From Clostridia bacterium (lineage in GTDB: Bacteria; Bacillota; Clostridia; Oscillospirales; Acutalibacteraceae), in contig JAFWRV010000442.1 of assembly GCA_017519685.1 (NCBI GenBank), positions 1 to 8,176 on the forward strand: a stretch of DNA of 8,176 nt. Direction: 5' to 3'. The translations under genes and the position numbers were made by a program. Every line of letters starts with the position of its first letter. The first letter of the stretch is position 1. The notes under the pieces are model-generated. The model worked only from the letters and a program-made list of their open reading frames with translations. It searched no databases and was not told where the DNA came from. Shown piece after piece: positions 1 to 6,824 of this stretch.

Positions 1-21
1 AACTTTCTTTAACATATTCAT
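1..21 (-). CDS. Start of an unidentified downstream gene (first 7 codons only)
   Basis: An ATG at 21-19 opens a frame reading MNMLKKV that continues off the left edge. A strong Shine-Dalgarno GGGAGG lies at 35-30, eight bases before the ATG, and a good promoter lies further upstream (62-91), so this is very likely a genuine gene start. A Met-Leu-Lys-Lys opening is common at the start of signal peptides, including lipoproteins, but seven residues cannot identify the product. It is on the same strand as the tup/moe/moa operon but appears to have its own promoter, so it may be a separate transcription unit. Confidence 0.55.
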
Positions 22-61
22 ATTATAAACCTCCCGATTTATGTATAAAAGTGTATTTTAA

Positions 62-91
62 ATTATAACTTAATTATATAAATTTTTTCAA
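62..91 (-). promoter_or_regulatory. Predicted sigma-A-type promoter for the left-edge gene
   Basis: Read on the minus strand there is a TTGAAA -35 hexamer (91-86), an 18-base spacer and a perfect TATAAT -10 hexamer (67-62). The expected transcription start is near position 55, leaving a short leader of about 34 bases before the ATG at 21. The surrounding DNA is very AT-rich, so chance matches are easier here, but the correct order relative to the ribosome binding site and start codon supports it. Confidence 0.55.
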
Positions 92-112
92 TGAAAATAT
101 TGAACAAAATTT
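80..112. repeat. AT-rich interrupted inverted repeat after the operon
   Basis: The arms 80-92 and 99-112 are complementary over 13 pairs with one bulged base (C at 105) and a 6-base loop. It begins about 20 bases beyond the last operon stop codon and overlaps the -35 element of the next promoter. It could act as a weak transcription terminator or as an operator for the left-edge gene. The stem is almost entirely A/T and no clean U-tract follows on the minus strand, so a canonical intrinsic terminator cannot be claimed. Confidence 0.35.
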
Positions 113-131
113 CAGTTCTGTTTTTGTCAGT

Positions 132-563
132 TTAAACAATTTCTATTGTATCTCCGACATTTATTTCCCCGCCGTTTATAATGCGGGCAAATATTCCTTC
201 AAGAGGCATAACGCACTTACCGACCTTTTTCTGAATTTCACAGCCGTTATGACATTCTTTCCCTATCTGTGTCACCTGTACGGTACAATTTCCTATTTTA
301 AGAACAGTTCCGACGGGAAGGGTATGCAGAATAATGCCCGAGGTTGTTATATTCTCCGCAAAACTTCCGAAAGGAAGCTTGCCTGAACCGAGCGCCTCCA
401 TTTTATCATAACTCTCTTTTGCGAGAAGACTGAGCTGTCTGTGACTGCCGTCGGCGTGAGCGTCGCCCTTAAGGCCCGTATTCTCAATCAGTTCTCCGCT
501 TTCGCACGGATATTTGACGGTTCCTCTTTTGTCACTTTTATTTATCGATAATATCTCAGCCAT
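132..563 (-). CDS. Stand-alone MOSC domain protein (first of two)
   Basis: This is a 143-residue protein consisting of little more than a MOSC domain, the beta-rich fold found in the C-terminus of molybdenum cofactor sulfurases and in YiiM/YuaD-like proteins. Recognisable features are a G-x-x-GD motif (about 30-34), SFAENITTSGI (67-77), matching the family's G-EN-T-G segment, and GKECHNGCE with Cys104 and Cys108; the first cysteine fits the conserved MOSC cysteine proposed to carry sulfur. I chose the ATG at 563: GGAGG (574-570) lies 6 bases upstream, whereas the in-frame TTG at 569 directly abuts that site. It begins two bases after the moaA stop codon, and its Shine-Dalgarno lies inside the moaA C-terminal codons, implying translational coupling. 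It is the last gene of the operon. Its likely role is sulfur handling or metal-pterin maturation, but the exact reaction is unknown. Confidence 0.85.
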   Translation of the reverse strand: MAEILSINKSDKRGTVKYPCESGELIENTGLKGDAHADGSHRQLSLLAKESYDKMEALGSGKLPFGSFAENITTSGIILHTLPVGTVLKIGNCTVQVTQIGKECHNGCEIQKKVGKCVMPLEGIFARIINGGEINVGDTIEIV

Positions 564-565
564 AT

Positions 566-1501
566 TCAACCTCCGATTGCGTTCATCGGACGGACAGCGT
601 TAAAATCCGTTCCGAAAGAATTTTTTTCAGGTTTCATTTCAATCGCTTTTTCAATCAATGAAGTCAGCGCTTCACTGTCCTTTTTAATAATCGCTTCGGC
701 TGCGTCTATTTCAAGCTCATCTCCGAGACAGGGGCGGAGTTTTCCGTCCCAAGTCAGACGCATTCTGTTGCAGCCGGAACAAAATGAACGGCTTACCGGT
801 GAAATGAAACCGATTTTTCCTTTATATCCGACCGCGGTATAAAGCCGTTCGGGTGAATGTTCATCGCCGCCTTGAAGGGGCCTGAGTTCGGGATAACGGG
901 CAAGAATCTCGTCTGCCGTTACTCCCCTGCCTTTTCCTCCCATCGGCATCAGTTCAATAAACCTGACTGTGACGGGATAATTTTCCGCAATCTTAAAAAG
1001 CCCATCGGGATTGCTGTTGATATTCTTAAGCAAAACAGCGTTTATTTTTACTTTATCAAAAACCTCAATCGCCTTATAAAGTCCTTCAAGAACGGGAGCC
1101 AAATCGGCGCCTGTTATTTTTTTATATATTTCCGGGTCTGTGGAGTCAAGACTTATATTGATTCTTTTCAGCCCCGCTTCTTTCATCGGCAGACATAATT
1201 TCGCAAGTTCAAGACCGTTTGTTGTAAGCGCTGTGTCCTCATAAACACCTGTTTCGGATATTCCTTTGATTATTTGCAGAATGTCTCTTCTTAAAAGAGG
1301 CTCACCGCCTGTAAGTCGGATTTTTCTGAATCCGAGCGAGGCAAACACGCTCGCGGTAAAAATAAAATCCTCCGCCGACAGCTCGCTGTCTTTGACGCAT
1401 TTACCGCCGCTTTCCCTTGCGCAGTAAGTGCATCTCTGCTGACAGCGCCCGGTCAGCGACATTCTGAGATAGTCAATTTTTCTGCCGAATGAATCAACCA
1501 T
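566..1501 (-). CDS. moaA: GTP 3',8-cyclase MoaA (radical SAM)
   Basis: This cytoplasmic radical SAM enzyme carries out the first step of molybdopterin synthesis, converting GTP to 3',8-cyclo-GTP, which MoaC then processes. The 311-residue protein has the N-terminal cluster motif with Cys20, Cys24 and Cys27 (CQQRCTYC), an LTGGEPLLR segment typical of the SAM-binding region, and the C-terminal second [4Fe-4S] motif with Cys241, Cys244 and Cys258 (FCSGCNRMRLTW). It ends in the Gly-Gly tail (MNAIGG) that is important in the family. The length is slightly short for MoaA (about 320-340) but all diagnostic parts are present. The ATG overlaps the preceding MOSC gene by 8 bases. A GGAG at 1517-1514 lies 12 bases upstream, rather far, so coupled translation from the upstream gene is likely. 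Its operon partner moaC lies one gene upstream. Confidence 0.96.
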   Translation of the reverse strand: MVDSFGRKIDYLRMSLTGRCQQRCTYCARESGGKCVKDSELSAEDFIFTASVFASLGFRKIRLTGGEPLLRRDILQIIKGISETGVYEDTALTTNGLELAKLCLPMKEAGLKRINISLDSTDPEIYKKITGADLAPVLEGLYKAIEVFDKVKINAVLLKNINSNPDGLFKIAENYPVTVRFIELMPMGGKGRGVTADEILARYPELRPLQGGDEHSPERLYTAVGYKGKIGFISPVSRSFCSGCNRMRLTWDGKLRPCLGDELEIDAAEAIIKKDSEALTSLIEKAIEMKPEKNSFGTDFNAVRPMNAIGG

Positions 1502-1901
1502 AGTTTACCGTATCTCCGATGAAGATTTTTCCTCCCTGTTTAACACAGGCAAATACAATTCCGTCAATAAGCGGGCATGACGGAATATCGCACAATCCGT
1601 GACACTCTCTTCCGACCGATGTTATTTCGAGTACCGTTGTGCCGATATTTAATGTTTCTCCCGCAGAGAAAAAGTGTTCACCCGAAACAATCAGATTCGG
1701 CGAAAACTTTCTCATACAGTTATACTTATCTGTGTAAGCTTCAATTTCCGAAGCGGTCTTTTCCGTAATCAGGCAGACTGCTCTGTCATTGTTGCCGGAA
1801 TGAATGTCGCCGGTTATGCCGTTAAGCGCGGATATATCCAAAGAATCAACCTCAACAGGCGGCTCTCCTTTGACTTTTTTGATAAATAATTTCTTAACCA
1901 T
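1494..1901 (-). CDS. Stand-alone MOSC domain protein (second, divergent copy)
   Basis: This 135-residue MOSC-domain protein is inserted between moaC and moaA. It has ITGDIHSG (about 29-36), a NLIVSGE segment, GRECHGLC with Cys100 and Cys104, and a C-terminal GDTV motif, all in the same order as the MOSC gene at 132-563, so the two appear to be paralogues. It differs where the other copy has FAENITTSG: here it reads FSPNLIVSG, losing the glutamate. The cysteine motif is intact. I chose the ATG at 1901 (MVKKLFIKK). A longer frame opens at 1940, but its extra 13 residues lie inside moaC and look like read-through of that gene. The start overlaps the moaC stop by 8 bases and the end overlaps the moaA start by 8 bases. 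Its role is probably sulfur- or cofactor-related, and the substrate is unknown. Confidence 0.82.
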   Translation of the reverse strand: MVKKLFIKKVKGEPPVEVDSLDISALNGITGDIHSGNNDRAVCLITEKTASEIEAYTDKYNCMRKFSPNLIVSGEHFFSAGETLNIGTTVLEITSVGRECHGLCDIPSCPLIDGIVFACVKQGGKIFIGDTVNYG

Positions 1902-2361
1902 CGAATCTGAAATCTCCGCTTTTCCCGCCGCTCTTTTCAATAAGACGGATTTCTTCTGTTACCATTCCTCTGTCAATCGATTTACACATGTCATAAACAG
2001 TCAGCGCGGCTACGGAAACTGCGGTAAGCGCTTCCATCTCAATTCCCGTTTTATAAGTGCATTTAGCGTAAGAATTGATGTAAAGCTCGTCTTTTCCGTT
2101 ATTGTCAAACTCCACGGTAACACTATCAATCGGAATGTTGTGGCATAACGGGATAAGCTCCGAGGTTTTCTTGGCAGCCATAATACCCGCTATTCTTGCG
2201 CAGGAAAGACAGTCTCCCTTTTTCAGTTTATCGGAAAGAATTGCTTCAAGCGTTGACGGCTGCATTTTTATCCTTGCATACGCATGAGCCGAGCGCTCAG
2301 TGTAATTCTTTTCACCGACATCAACCATAACGGCTTCGCCTTTTTCATTTATATGTGTCAT
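1894..2361 (-). CDS. moaC: Cyclic pyranopterin monophosphate synthase MoaC
   Basis: MoaC turns the MoaA product 3',8-cyclo-GTP into cyclic pyranopterin monophosphate, the first stable intermediate of molybdopterin synthesis, in the cytoplasm. The 155-residue length is normal for the family. Signature segments are MVDVGEK (12-18), GIMAAKKTSELIPLCHNI (59-76) and GIEMEALTAVSVAALTVYDMCK (106-127). His74, Asp124, Lys127 and one of the Lys64/Lys65 pair fit the known catalytic positions. The ATG at 2361 has a GGGTG-type Shine-Dalgarno just upstream (2371-2367), and the gene follows the MoeA-fusion gene by 14 bases. The 3' end overlaps the next gene's start by 8 bases (ATGGTTAA). Confidence 0.96.
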   Translation of the reverse strand: MTHINEKGEAVMVDVGEKNYTERSAHAYARIKMQPSTLEAILSDKLKKGDCLSCARIAGIMAAKKTSELIPLCHNIPIDSVTVEFDNNGKDELYINSYAKCTYKTGIEMEALTAVSVAALTVYDMCKSIDRGMVTEEIRLIEKSGGKSGDFRFDG

Positions 2362-2375
2362 ATAATCACCCGTAA

Positions 2376-4250
2376 TCAGATATTATATCCGCCCATTTCC
2401 TCAAGGCGATTGCGGAATTCCGCGGAATGAAGAACTTCGAAAAACGCTTTGACTTTATCGTCGTCAATATAATTCTCATTGACAATAAAATCATATTCTT
2501 CATTGCAGATGGGAATAAAATCAAGGTCATACATTTTTGCCGCCGAGTATATACCGAGACCGGCATCCGCGTTTCCCGCGGCAATCAGAGCGGCAACGGC
2601 GGTATGAGTGTATTCTTCATTTCTGTATCCGTTTATTTCATCGGGAGAAATACCGTTCTTTGAAAGAAGATGGTCAAGAAGAACGCGCGTACCCGCGCCG
2701 CGCTGGCGGTTAACATAAGTATGATTCTTTATGTCGGAAAACTCCCTGATACCGCAGGGATTGCCTTTTTTCACCATCAGTCCCTGGACTCTGCCCACGC
2801 CTTTAACTATCACGGCGCCGCCGTCGGGGAAAAATCTTTTTACATAACTCTCATTATATAAACCTGTTTCACTGTCAAGCAGATGAATCGCTCCGAGGTG
2901 CGCCTGACCGTTTTTAACAGCGCTGAGCGCTCCCATACTTCCTACATGGGAAGATACAACCGAAAATCCGCAGTTCTTCTTCTGAAGGAAATTGTTTACC
3001 TCATCTATCAGCGGATCGTGACTGCCTGTGATGATAAGGGAATTTTCAATCTCATTTTTATCTTTAATCAGGCGGACAGTGACTTTTTCTCCGGCTTCAA
3101 TTCCTTCACTGTTCTGCGGAATTTCAAGTATTCCCGCTGCCTTTGTAAAGCCGGTTATTACACCCGCGCCGCCCGGAATCGGAACGGCAAAGAATTCACC
3201 GTTGATTTTGCCTAATGATACACGCACATATTCTTTATATTTAAGCGAAGAAACCACACGCCTGGAAAGCACGGCGCTGACCGTTTCAGCCTGCGAGGAT
3301 TTCCTGCAATAATAAATATCCACGAGATCCCTGACAAATTCTTCCATAATGATAATTGCGGACACGGGATAACCCGGTAAACCGACAACCGGAGTATTGC
3401 CGATAATGCCGAGAACAGCAGGCTTTCCGGGTTTTGCGGCAATACCGTGAATAATGACTCTGCCTTTTTCGGATATTACCGTACTTGTATAATCATCACG
3501 GCCGGCGGATGAGCCCGCGAGCACAAGAACAGCGTCGTTTTCTTCGCACGCGAGAGAAACCGCTTCGGAAATAAGCTCCGGTTTATCCCGGACAATGTCA
3601 TAAATTTTGCTTTCCGCTCCCCATTCCGAGAGCATTGCCGAGAACACCGATGAATTGAATTCTATGATTTCGCCTTTTCCCGGGTCTGATACGGGCGCGA
3701 TTATTTCGTCGCCCGTCGGTATTATTCCGAATACGGGCTTTTTCACGACCGGAACTTCAGTTACGCCGCCGGCAAGGAAAGCACCGCATAAAGAAGGTGT
3801 GATTTTTTTACCCGAAGGAGCAATCATATCTCCCATACATAAATCCTCACCGACCTGGCGGACATTCTGCCACGGATGAACGGCGGACAGAAGCCGGACG
3901 TTTCCTTCTCCGTCTTCGCTGACATCCTCAATCATAACCACGGCATCGGTGCCGTCGGGAAGAGGATCGCCGGTATCTACTTCAACATACTGACCCGATG
4001 ACAGTATGACCGGCTCAAGCTCGCTCGCGCCGTATGTGTTTTCCGCCTTTACGGCGATACCGTCCATAGATGAAGCGTTATAGTGAGGTGAACATATTTT
4101 CGCGTAAACCGCCTCCGAAAGAATGCGGCCGCACGCCGCGCCGGACGGCACGGTCTCACTTTTATATTTAAAACCGGTTCCGCCGAGTGAATAAAAGAAA
4201 ATCTGCTTTGCCTCGGCAACCGGAGTATTGTCAAGATAATTGTGTTTCAT
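2376..4250 (-). CDS. MoeA fused to a C-terminal periplasmic-binding-protein-like domain
   Basis: This 624-residue fusion has a complete MoeA-like molybdopterin molybdotransferase at about 1-400, with MDGIAVKA (62-69), IPTGDE (about 177-182), GSSAGRDDYT (246-255), KPGKPAVLG (273-281) and GLPGYPVSA (290-298, Tyr where Asn is usual). It is followed by a PBP-like domain (about 405-624), resembling the COG1910/PBP_like_2 family predicted to bind molybdate-type ligands, with RGAGTR at 517-522. There is no signal peptide, so it should act in the cytoplasm. MoeA inserts molybdate or tungstate into adenylylated molybdopterin; the attached domain may bind or sense the oxyanion or a related ligand (inference). 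I chose the ATG at 4250 because AGGTGA (4260-4255) sits 4 bases upstream. An upstream in-frame start at 4307 would add 19 residues inside the previous gene. This fusion is known in Clostridia and archaea. It lies next to a second, unfused moeA. Confidence 0.9.
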   Translation of the reverse strand: MKHNYLDNTPVAEAKQIFFYSLGGTGFKYKSETVPSGAACGRILSEAVYAKICSPHYNASSMDGIAVKAENTYGASELEPVILSSGQYVEVDTGDPLPDGTDAVVMIEDVSEDGEGNVRLLSAVHPWQNVRQVGEDLCMGDMIAPSGKKITPSLCGAFLAGGVTEVPVVKKPVFGIIPTGDEIIAPVSDPGKGEIIEFNSSVFSAMLSEWGAESKIYDIVRDKPELISEAVSLACEENDAVLVLAGSSAGRDDYTSTVISEKGRVIIHGIAAKPGKPAVLGIIGNTPVVGLPGYPVSAIIIMEEFVRDLVDIYYCRKSSQAETVSAVLSRRVVSSLKYKEYVRVSLGKINGEFFAVPIPGGAGVITGFTKAAGILEIPQNSEGIEAGEKVTVRLIKDKNEIENSLIITGSHDPLIDEVNNFLQKKNCGFSVVSSHVGSMGALSAVKNGQAHLGAIHLLDSETGLYNESYVKRFFPDGGAVIVKGVGRVQGLMVKKGNPCGIREFSDIKNHTYVNRQRGAGTRVLLDHLLSKNGISPDEINGYRNEEYTHTAVAALIAAGNADAGLGIYSAAKMYDLDFIPICNEEYDFIVNENYIDDDKVKAFFEVLHSAEFRNRLEEMGGYNI

Positions 4251-4254
4251 AATA

Positions 4255-5457
4255 TCACCTGTCAAATAAATATACAGTAACTTTATCGCCCTTTTGTATT
4301 CCCTCAAGATTTCTGCCTATTCTGATATATCCGTCCGACTGACAGATAACAGACATAAGTCCCGATTTTCCGTAAACCGGAACGGCTCTTTCGCCGTCGG
4401 TTTTAACACAGACAAATTCTTCCCTGCCGTGATTTGACGAAATGTTATCATCGCATATAAATTCTTTCGTAATACTGCGGCTCTCTTTTCCGAGAAGAAC
4501 ATCGATTATTTTTCTCACTATGATTTCAGTAACGAAAAAGCAGGCGGCAGGATGACCCGGAAGTCCTATTACGGGCTTATTTCCGGCTTTTCCCAGAATT
4601 GTCGGTTTACCCGGCTTCATTGCGATACCGTGAGCGAGAACCGTCCCCGCATTTTCGATTATACCGGCGGTCATATCCTTAAGCCCCGCCGATGAGCCGC
4701 CCGAAATCAGAACTGCGTCACATTCGGAAAGCGCTTTATTGACGGCAGTGAATATTTCATTATAATCGTCTTTTATTATACCGTAAAAAGCAGTATCGCA
4801 TCCGAATGATGAACACTGAGCCGCAAGCAGGTGGGAATTGACATCCCTGACCATTCCCGGAGCGGGTTTTATATCAACCGGCGAAATTTCATTTCCCGTT
4901 GATATTATACCTATCAGCGGCCTTTTTACAACTTCTGTATGAGAAAATCCGGCGCAGGCAAGCAATCCCGCGTGAGCCGGGGTGATGACAGTACCTTTTC
5001 TGAGGATAACGCTTCCTTCTTTTATATCGTCCCCTGCCCGTGTAATGTTTTCATTTACACTGACGGATTTGTAAACAAGACAGACTCCGTTATCCTCCTC
5101 CGTGTTCTCAACGGGAATAACAGCGTTTGCTCCGCCGGGGAGCATTCCGCCTGTCGGAATTCTGACACATTTGCCGTTTGTGATTACGGTATCCGCCTCT
5201 TTGCCCATAAATACTTCGCCGGAAATATCGAGCATAGCCGGAACCGCTTCCGATGCGCCGTATGTATCGGATGCAATCAAAGCGTATCCGTCCATAACTG
5301 AGCGTGAAAACGGAGGCAGGTTTTCCTCCGCCGTCACATCGTTTGCGGATACTCTGCCTGCCGCAGCGGAAACAGCGACGGTTTCCGTTCCGGTTATACG
5401 GCAAAAATTATCCTCAACCGTTTTTATTGCCTCATCAACCGTTATTACATCAAGCAT
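4255..5457 (-). CDS. moeA: Molybdopterin molybdotransferase MoeA (single-function copy)
   Basis: MoeA catalyses metal insertion into MPT-AMP, giving the active molybdenum or tungsten cofactor. The 400-residue protein has the usual length and full MoeA order: PPFSRSVMDGYAL (Asp56 in MDGYA), an IISTGNE motif (Glu190), SGGSSAGLKDMT (Asp261), KPGKPTILG and GLPGHPAA (His where Asn is common), then a C-terminal domain ending in GDKVTVYL. I chose the ATG at 5457: it shares its A with the stop codon of the ATPase gene (TGATG) and has GGAG 9 bases upstream. A GTG at 5472 is in frame but less well placed. It sits directly after the transporter genes and four bases before the MoeA fusion, so two MoeA paralogues are made from one transcript. 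In archaea and some bacteria two MoeA copies have been proposed to divide Mo and W insertion; that division here is inference. Confidence 0.94.
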   Translation of the reverse strand: MLDVITVDEAIKTVEDNFCRITGTETVAVSAAAGRVSANDVTAEENLPPFSRSVMDGYALIASDTYGASEAVPAMLDISGEVFMGKEADTVITNGKCVRIPTGGMLPGGANAVIPVENTEEDNGVCLVYKSVSVNENITRAGDDIKEGSVILRKGTVITPAHAGLLACAGFSHTEVVKRPLIGIISTGNEISPVDIKPAPGMVRDVNSHLLAAQCSSFGCDTAFYGIIKDDYNEIFTAVNKALSECDAVLISGGSSAGLKDMTAGIIENAGTVLAHGIAMKPGKPTILGKAGNKPVIGLPGHPAACFFVTEIIVRKIIDVLLGKESRSITKEFICDDNISSNHGREEFVCVKTDGERAVPVYGKSGLMSVICQSDGYIRIGRNLEGIQKGDKVTVYLFDR

Positions 5458-6119
5458 CAGAATATTCTCCACTGTTCAATGAATTTTTGCCCGAACTCGC
5501 TTCCGGGGGATTTTAAATCCGAAACATCGGAATACTCGGATATTTCTCCGTTATTCATAATAAGCACTTTTGTCGCTATTCTCAGCGCCTGAGACGGAAG
5601 ATGAGTTGCCATAAGCAAAGTCGTTCCGGCTCTTTCACATTCTTTTATCAGAACATCGGACATAGCCGATGAATTCTCAATATCGGCGGCGGAAAGCGGC
5701 TCGTCAAGAAGCAGCAGTTTATAATTGCCGGCAAGCATTCTCGCAAGACACATACGCTGCTTTTCCCCGCCTGAAAGCTCATTTGTTTTTTTGCTTCTGA
5801 TACCGTCAAGTCCGCATAAGGAAAGAACAGACTCAATATCCGCTCCGTTTTTCAGTCCGAGTCTGACATTGCTCTCCACCGTTCCGCGGAAAGAATAAGC
5901 ATTCTGGGGCTCGTATCCGACTTCGTCTTTATCCGCGCCGATTCTGACCGTGCCGTCATCCGGAGCGATAATACGCGCGATAAGGCGCAGGAGAGTGGAT
6001 TTTCCCGAACCGTTCGGGCCGATTAAAGCAACCCTCTCGCCTTTTTCTATATGCAGCTCACCGACAGAAAGAGTAAACTCATCCGACAGCCGCTTTCTGA
6101 CTCCGTTTAAATAAATCAT
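5457..6119 (-). CDS. tupC: Tungstate ABC transporter ATP-binding protein TupC
   Basis: This cytoplasmic ATPase drives import of the oxyanion delivered by TupA through TupB. At 220 residues it is a single nucleotide-binding domain without the C-terminal regulatory (TOBE/MOP) extension of ModC. Motifs are Walker A GPNGSGKST (34-42), a Q-loop near Gln72, the signature LSGGEKQR (115-122), Walker B KLLLLDEP (134-141), the D-loop SAAD and the switch His173. The ATG overlaps the permease stop codon by four bases (ATGA), with AGGAG about 8 bases upstream. The substrate assignment as tungstate comes from TupA next door, not from this protein alone. Confidence 0.92.
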   Translation of the reverse strand: MIYLNGVRKRLSDEFTLSVGELHIEKGERVALIGPNGSGKSTLLRLIARIIAPDDGTVRIGADKDEVGYEPQNAYSFRGTVESNVRLGLKNGADIESVLSLCGLDGIRSKKTNELSGGEKQRMCLARMLAGNYKLLLLDEPLSAADIENSSAMSDVLIKECERAGTTLLMATHLPSQALRIATKVLIMNNGEISEYSDVSDLKSPGSEFGQKFIEQWRIF

Positions 6120-6796
6120 TTCATTTTCTCCTTGAGTGAGTAAGCGGCGATATTGACCGCAAACGAAATAAGAAGCAGGATTATTCCGAGGGCAAGCGCT
6201 TTGGTGAAGTCGCCTTTGTTTGCCTCAAGAAGAATTGCCGTTGTCATAACTCTTGTCTTGAACTGAATGTTGCCGCCGACTATCGACACCGCTCCGACCT
6301 CGGCTATGGAGCGGCCGAAGCCCATAAGAACAATTCCGGTAAACTGGCCGAGGCACTCACGGGCAAGCAGTCTTATCTGCCTGAAATGAGAAATGTTGAT
6401 GCCTTTGACTGTTTCGTTTATTTCATTGAATTTTTCTTCAGCCGTACCTGCCGACAATCCGCAGACAACCGGAGTAATCAGCAGCACCTGGGCAATTATC
6501 ATGACTCTGACCGTAAAAATAATATGGAATGATCCGAGAGGACCGACAGACCGGAAAAGCATAAACACCGCAAGGCCTGCCACAACAGGAGGCAAGCCCA
6601 TAAGTGTATTGAGTATTCTTATGACAATTCCTTTGCCTCTGAAACGGGATTTTCCGAGCAGAACACCGAGAGGTATTCCGATAACAGCGGAAACAGCGGT
6701 GCTGAAAAAAGACATTTTCAGAGTTGTCAGAATAATCTGAAGCAGTTCCCTGTCTCCGCCCGCTATCAGAGCAAAGGCCTGTTTAAAATATTCCAT
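6116..6796 (-). CDS. tupB: Tungstate ABC transporter permease TupB
   Basis: This 226-residue integral membrane permease forms the channel of the importer. Hydrophobic segments lie near 20-48, 57-83, 92-115, 150-172 and 196-221. A cytoplasmic coupling loop with an EAA-like pattern (about 128-145) is followed by GRSIAEVGAVSIVGGNI (161-177), a stretch typical of TupB-type permeases. The start must be the ATG at 6796 because an in-frame TGA lies just two codons upstream, and the next internal Met would cut into the first membrane segment. No clear Shine-Dalgarno is visible in the 28 bases between the tupA stop and this ATG, unlike the other operon genes, so initiation may be weaker or coupled to tupA. 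The end overlaps tupC by four bases. Confidence 0.93.
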   Translation of the reverse strand: MEYFKQAFALIAGGDRELLQIILTTLKMSFFSTAVSAVIGIPLGVLLGKSRFRGKGIVIRILNTLMGLPPVVAGLAVFMLFRSVGPLGSFHIIFTVRVMIIAQVLLITPVVCGLSAGTAEEKFNEINETVKGINISHFRQIRLLARECLGQFTGIVLMGFGRSIAEVGAVSIVGGNIQFKTRVMTTAILLEANKGDFTKALALGIILLLISFAVNIAAYSLKEKMK

Positions 6797-6824
6797 AATT
6801 CAGAACGGCCGTATAATCTGCTTA

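Noticed and set aside
564..569. TTG start of the first MOSC protein
   Set aside because: It directly abuts the GGAGG site, leaving no spacing; the ATG at 563 is correctly spaced.
857..1198. Plus-strand open frame inside moaA
   Set aside because: It lies opposite a fully motif-supported MoaA and has no recognisable protein features.
1902..1940. Upstream in-frame start for the second MOSC protein
   Set aside because: The extra 13 residues lie within moaC and do not resemble a MOSC N-terminus. The ATG at 1901 gives the standard stop/start overlap.
4251..4307. Longer N-terminus of the MoeA fusion
   Set aside because: It would overlap the preceding moeA by over 50 bases, while the ATG at 4250 has an AGGTGA ribosome binding site and begins in register with MoeA homologues.
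5458..5472. GTG start of the single-domain MoeA
   Set aside because: The ATG at 5457 overlaps the tupC stop by one base (TGATG) with GGAG nine bases upstream, and MLDVITVDEAI matches a normal MoeA beginning.
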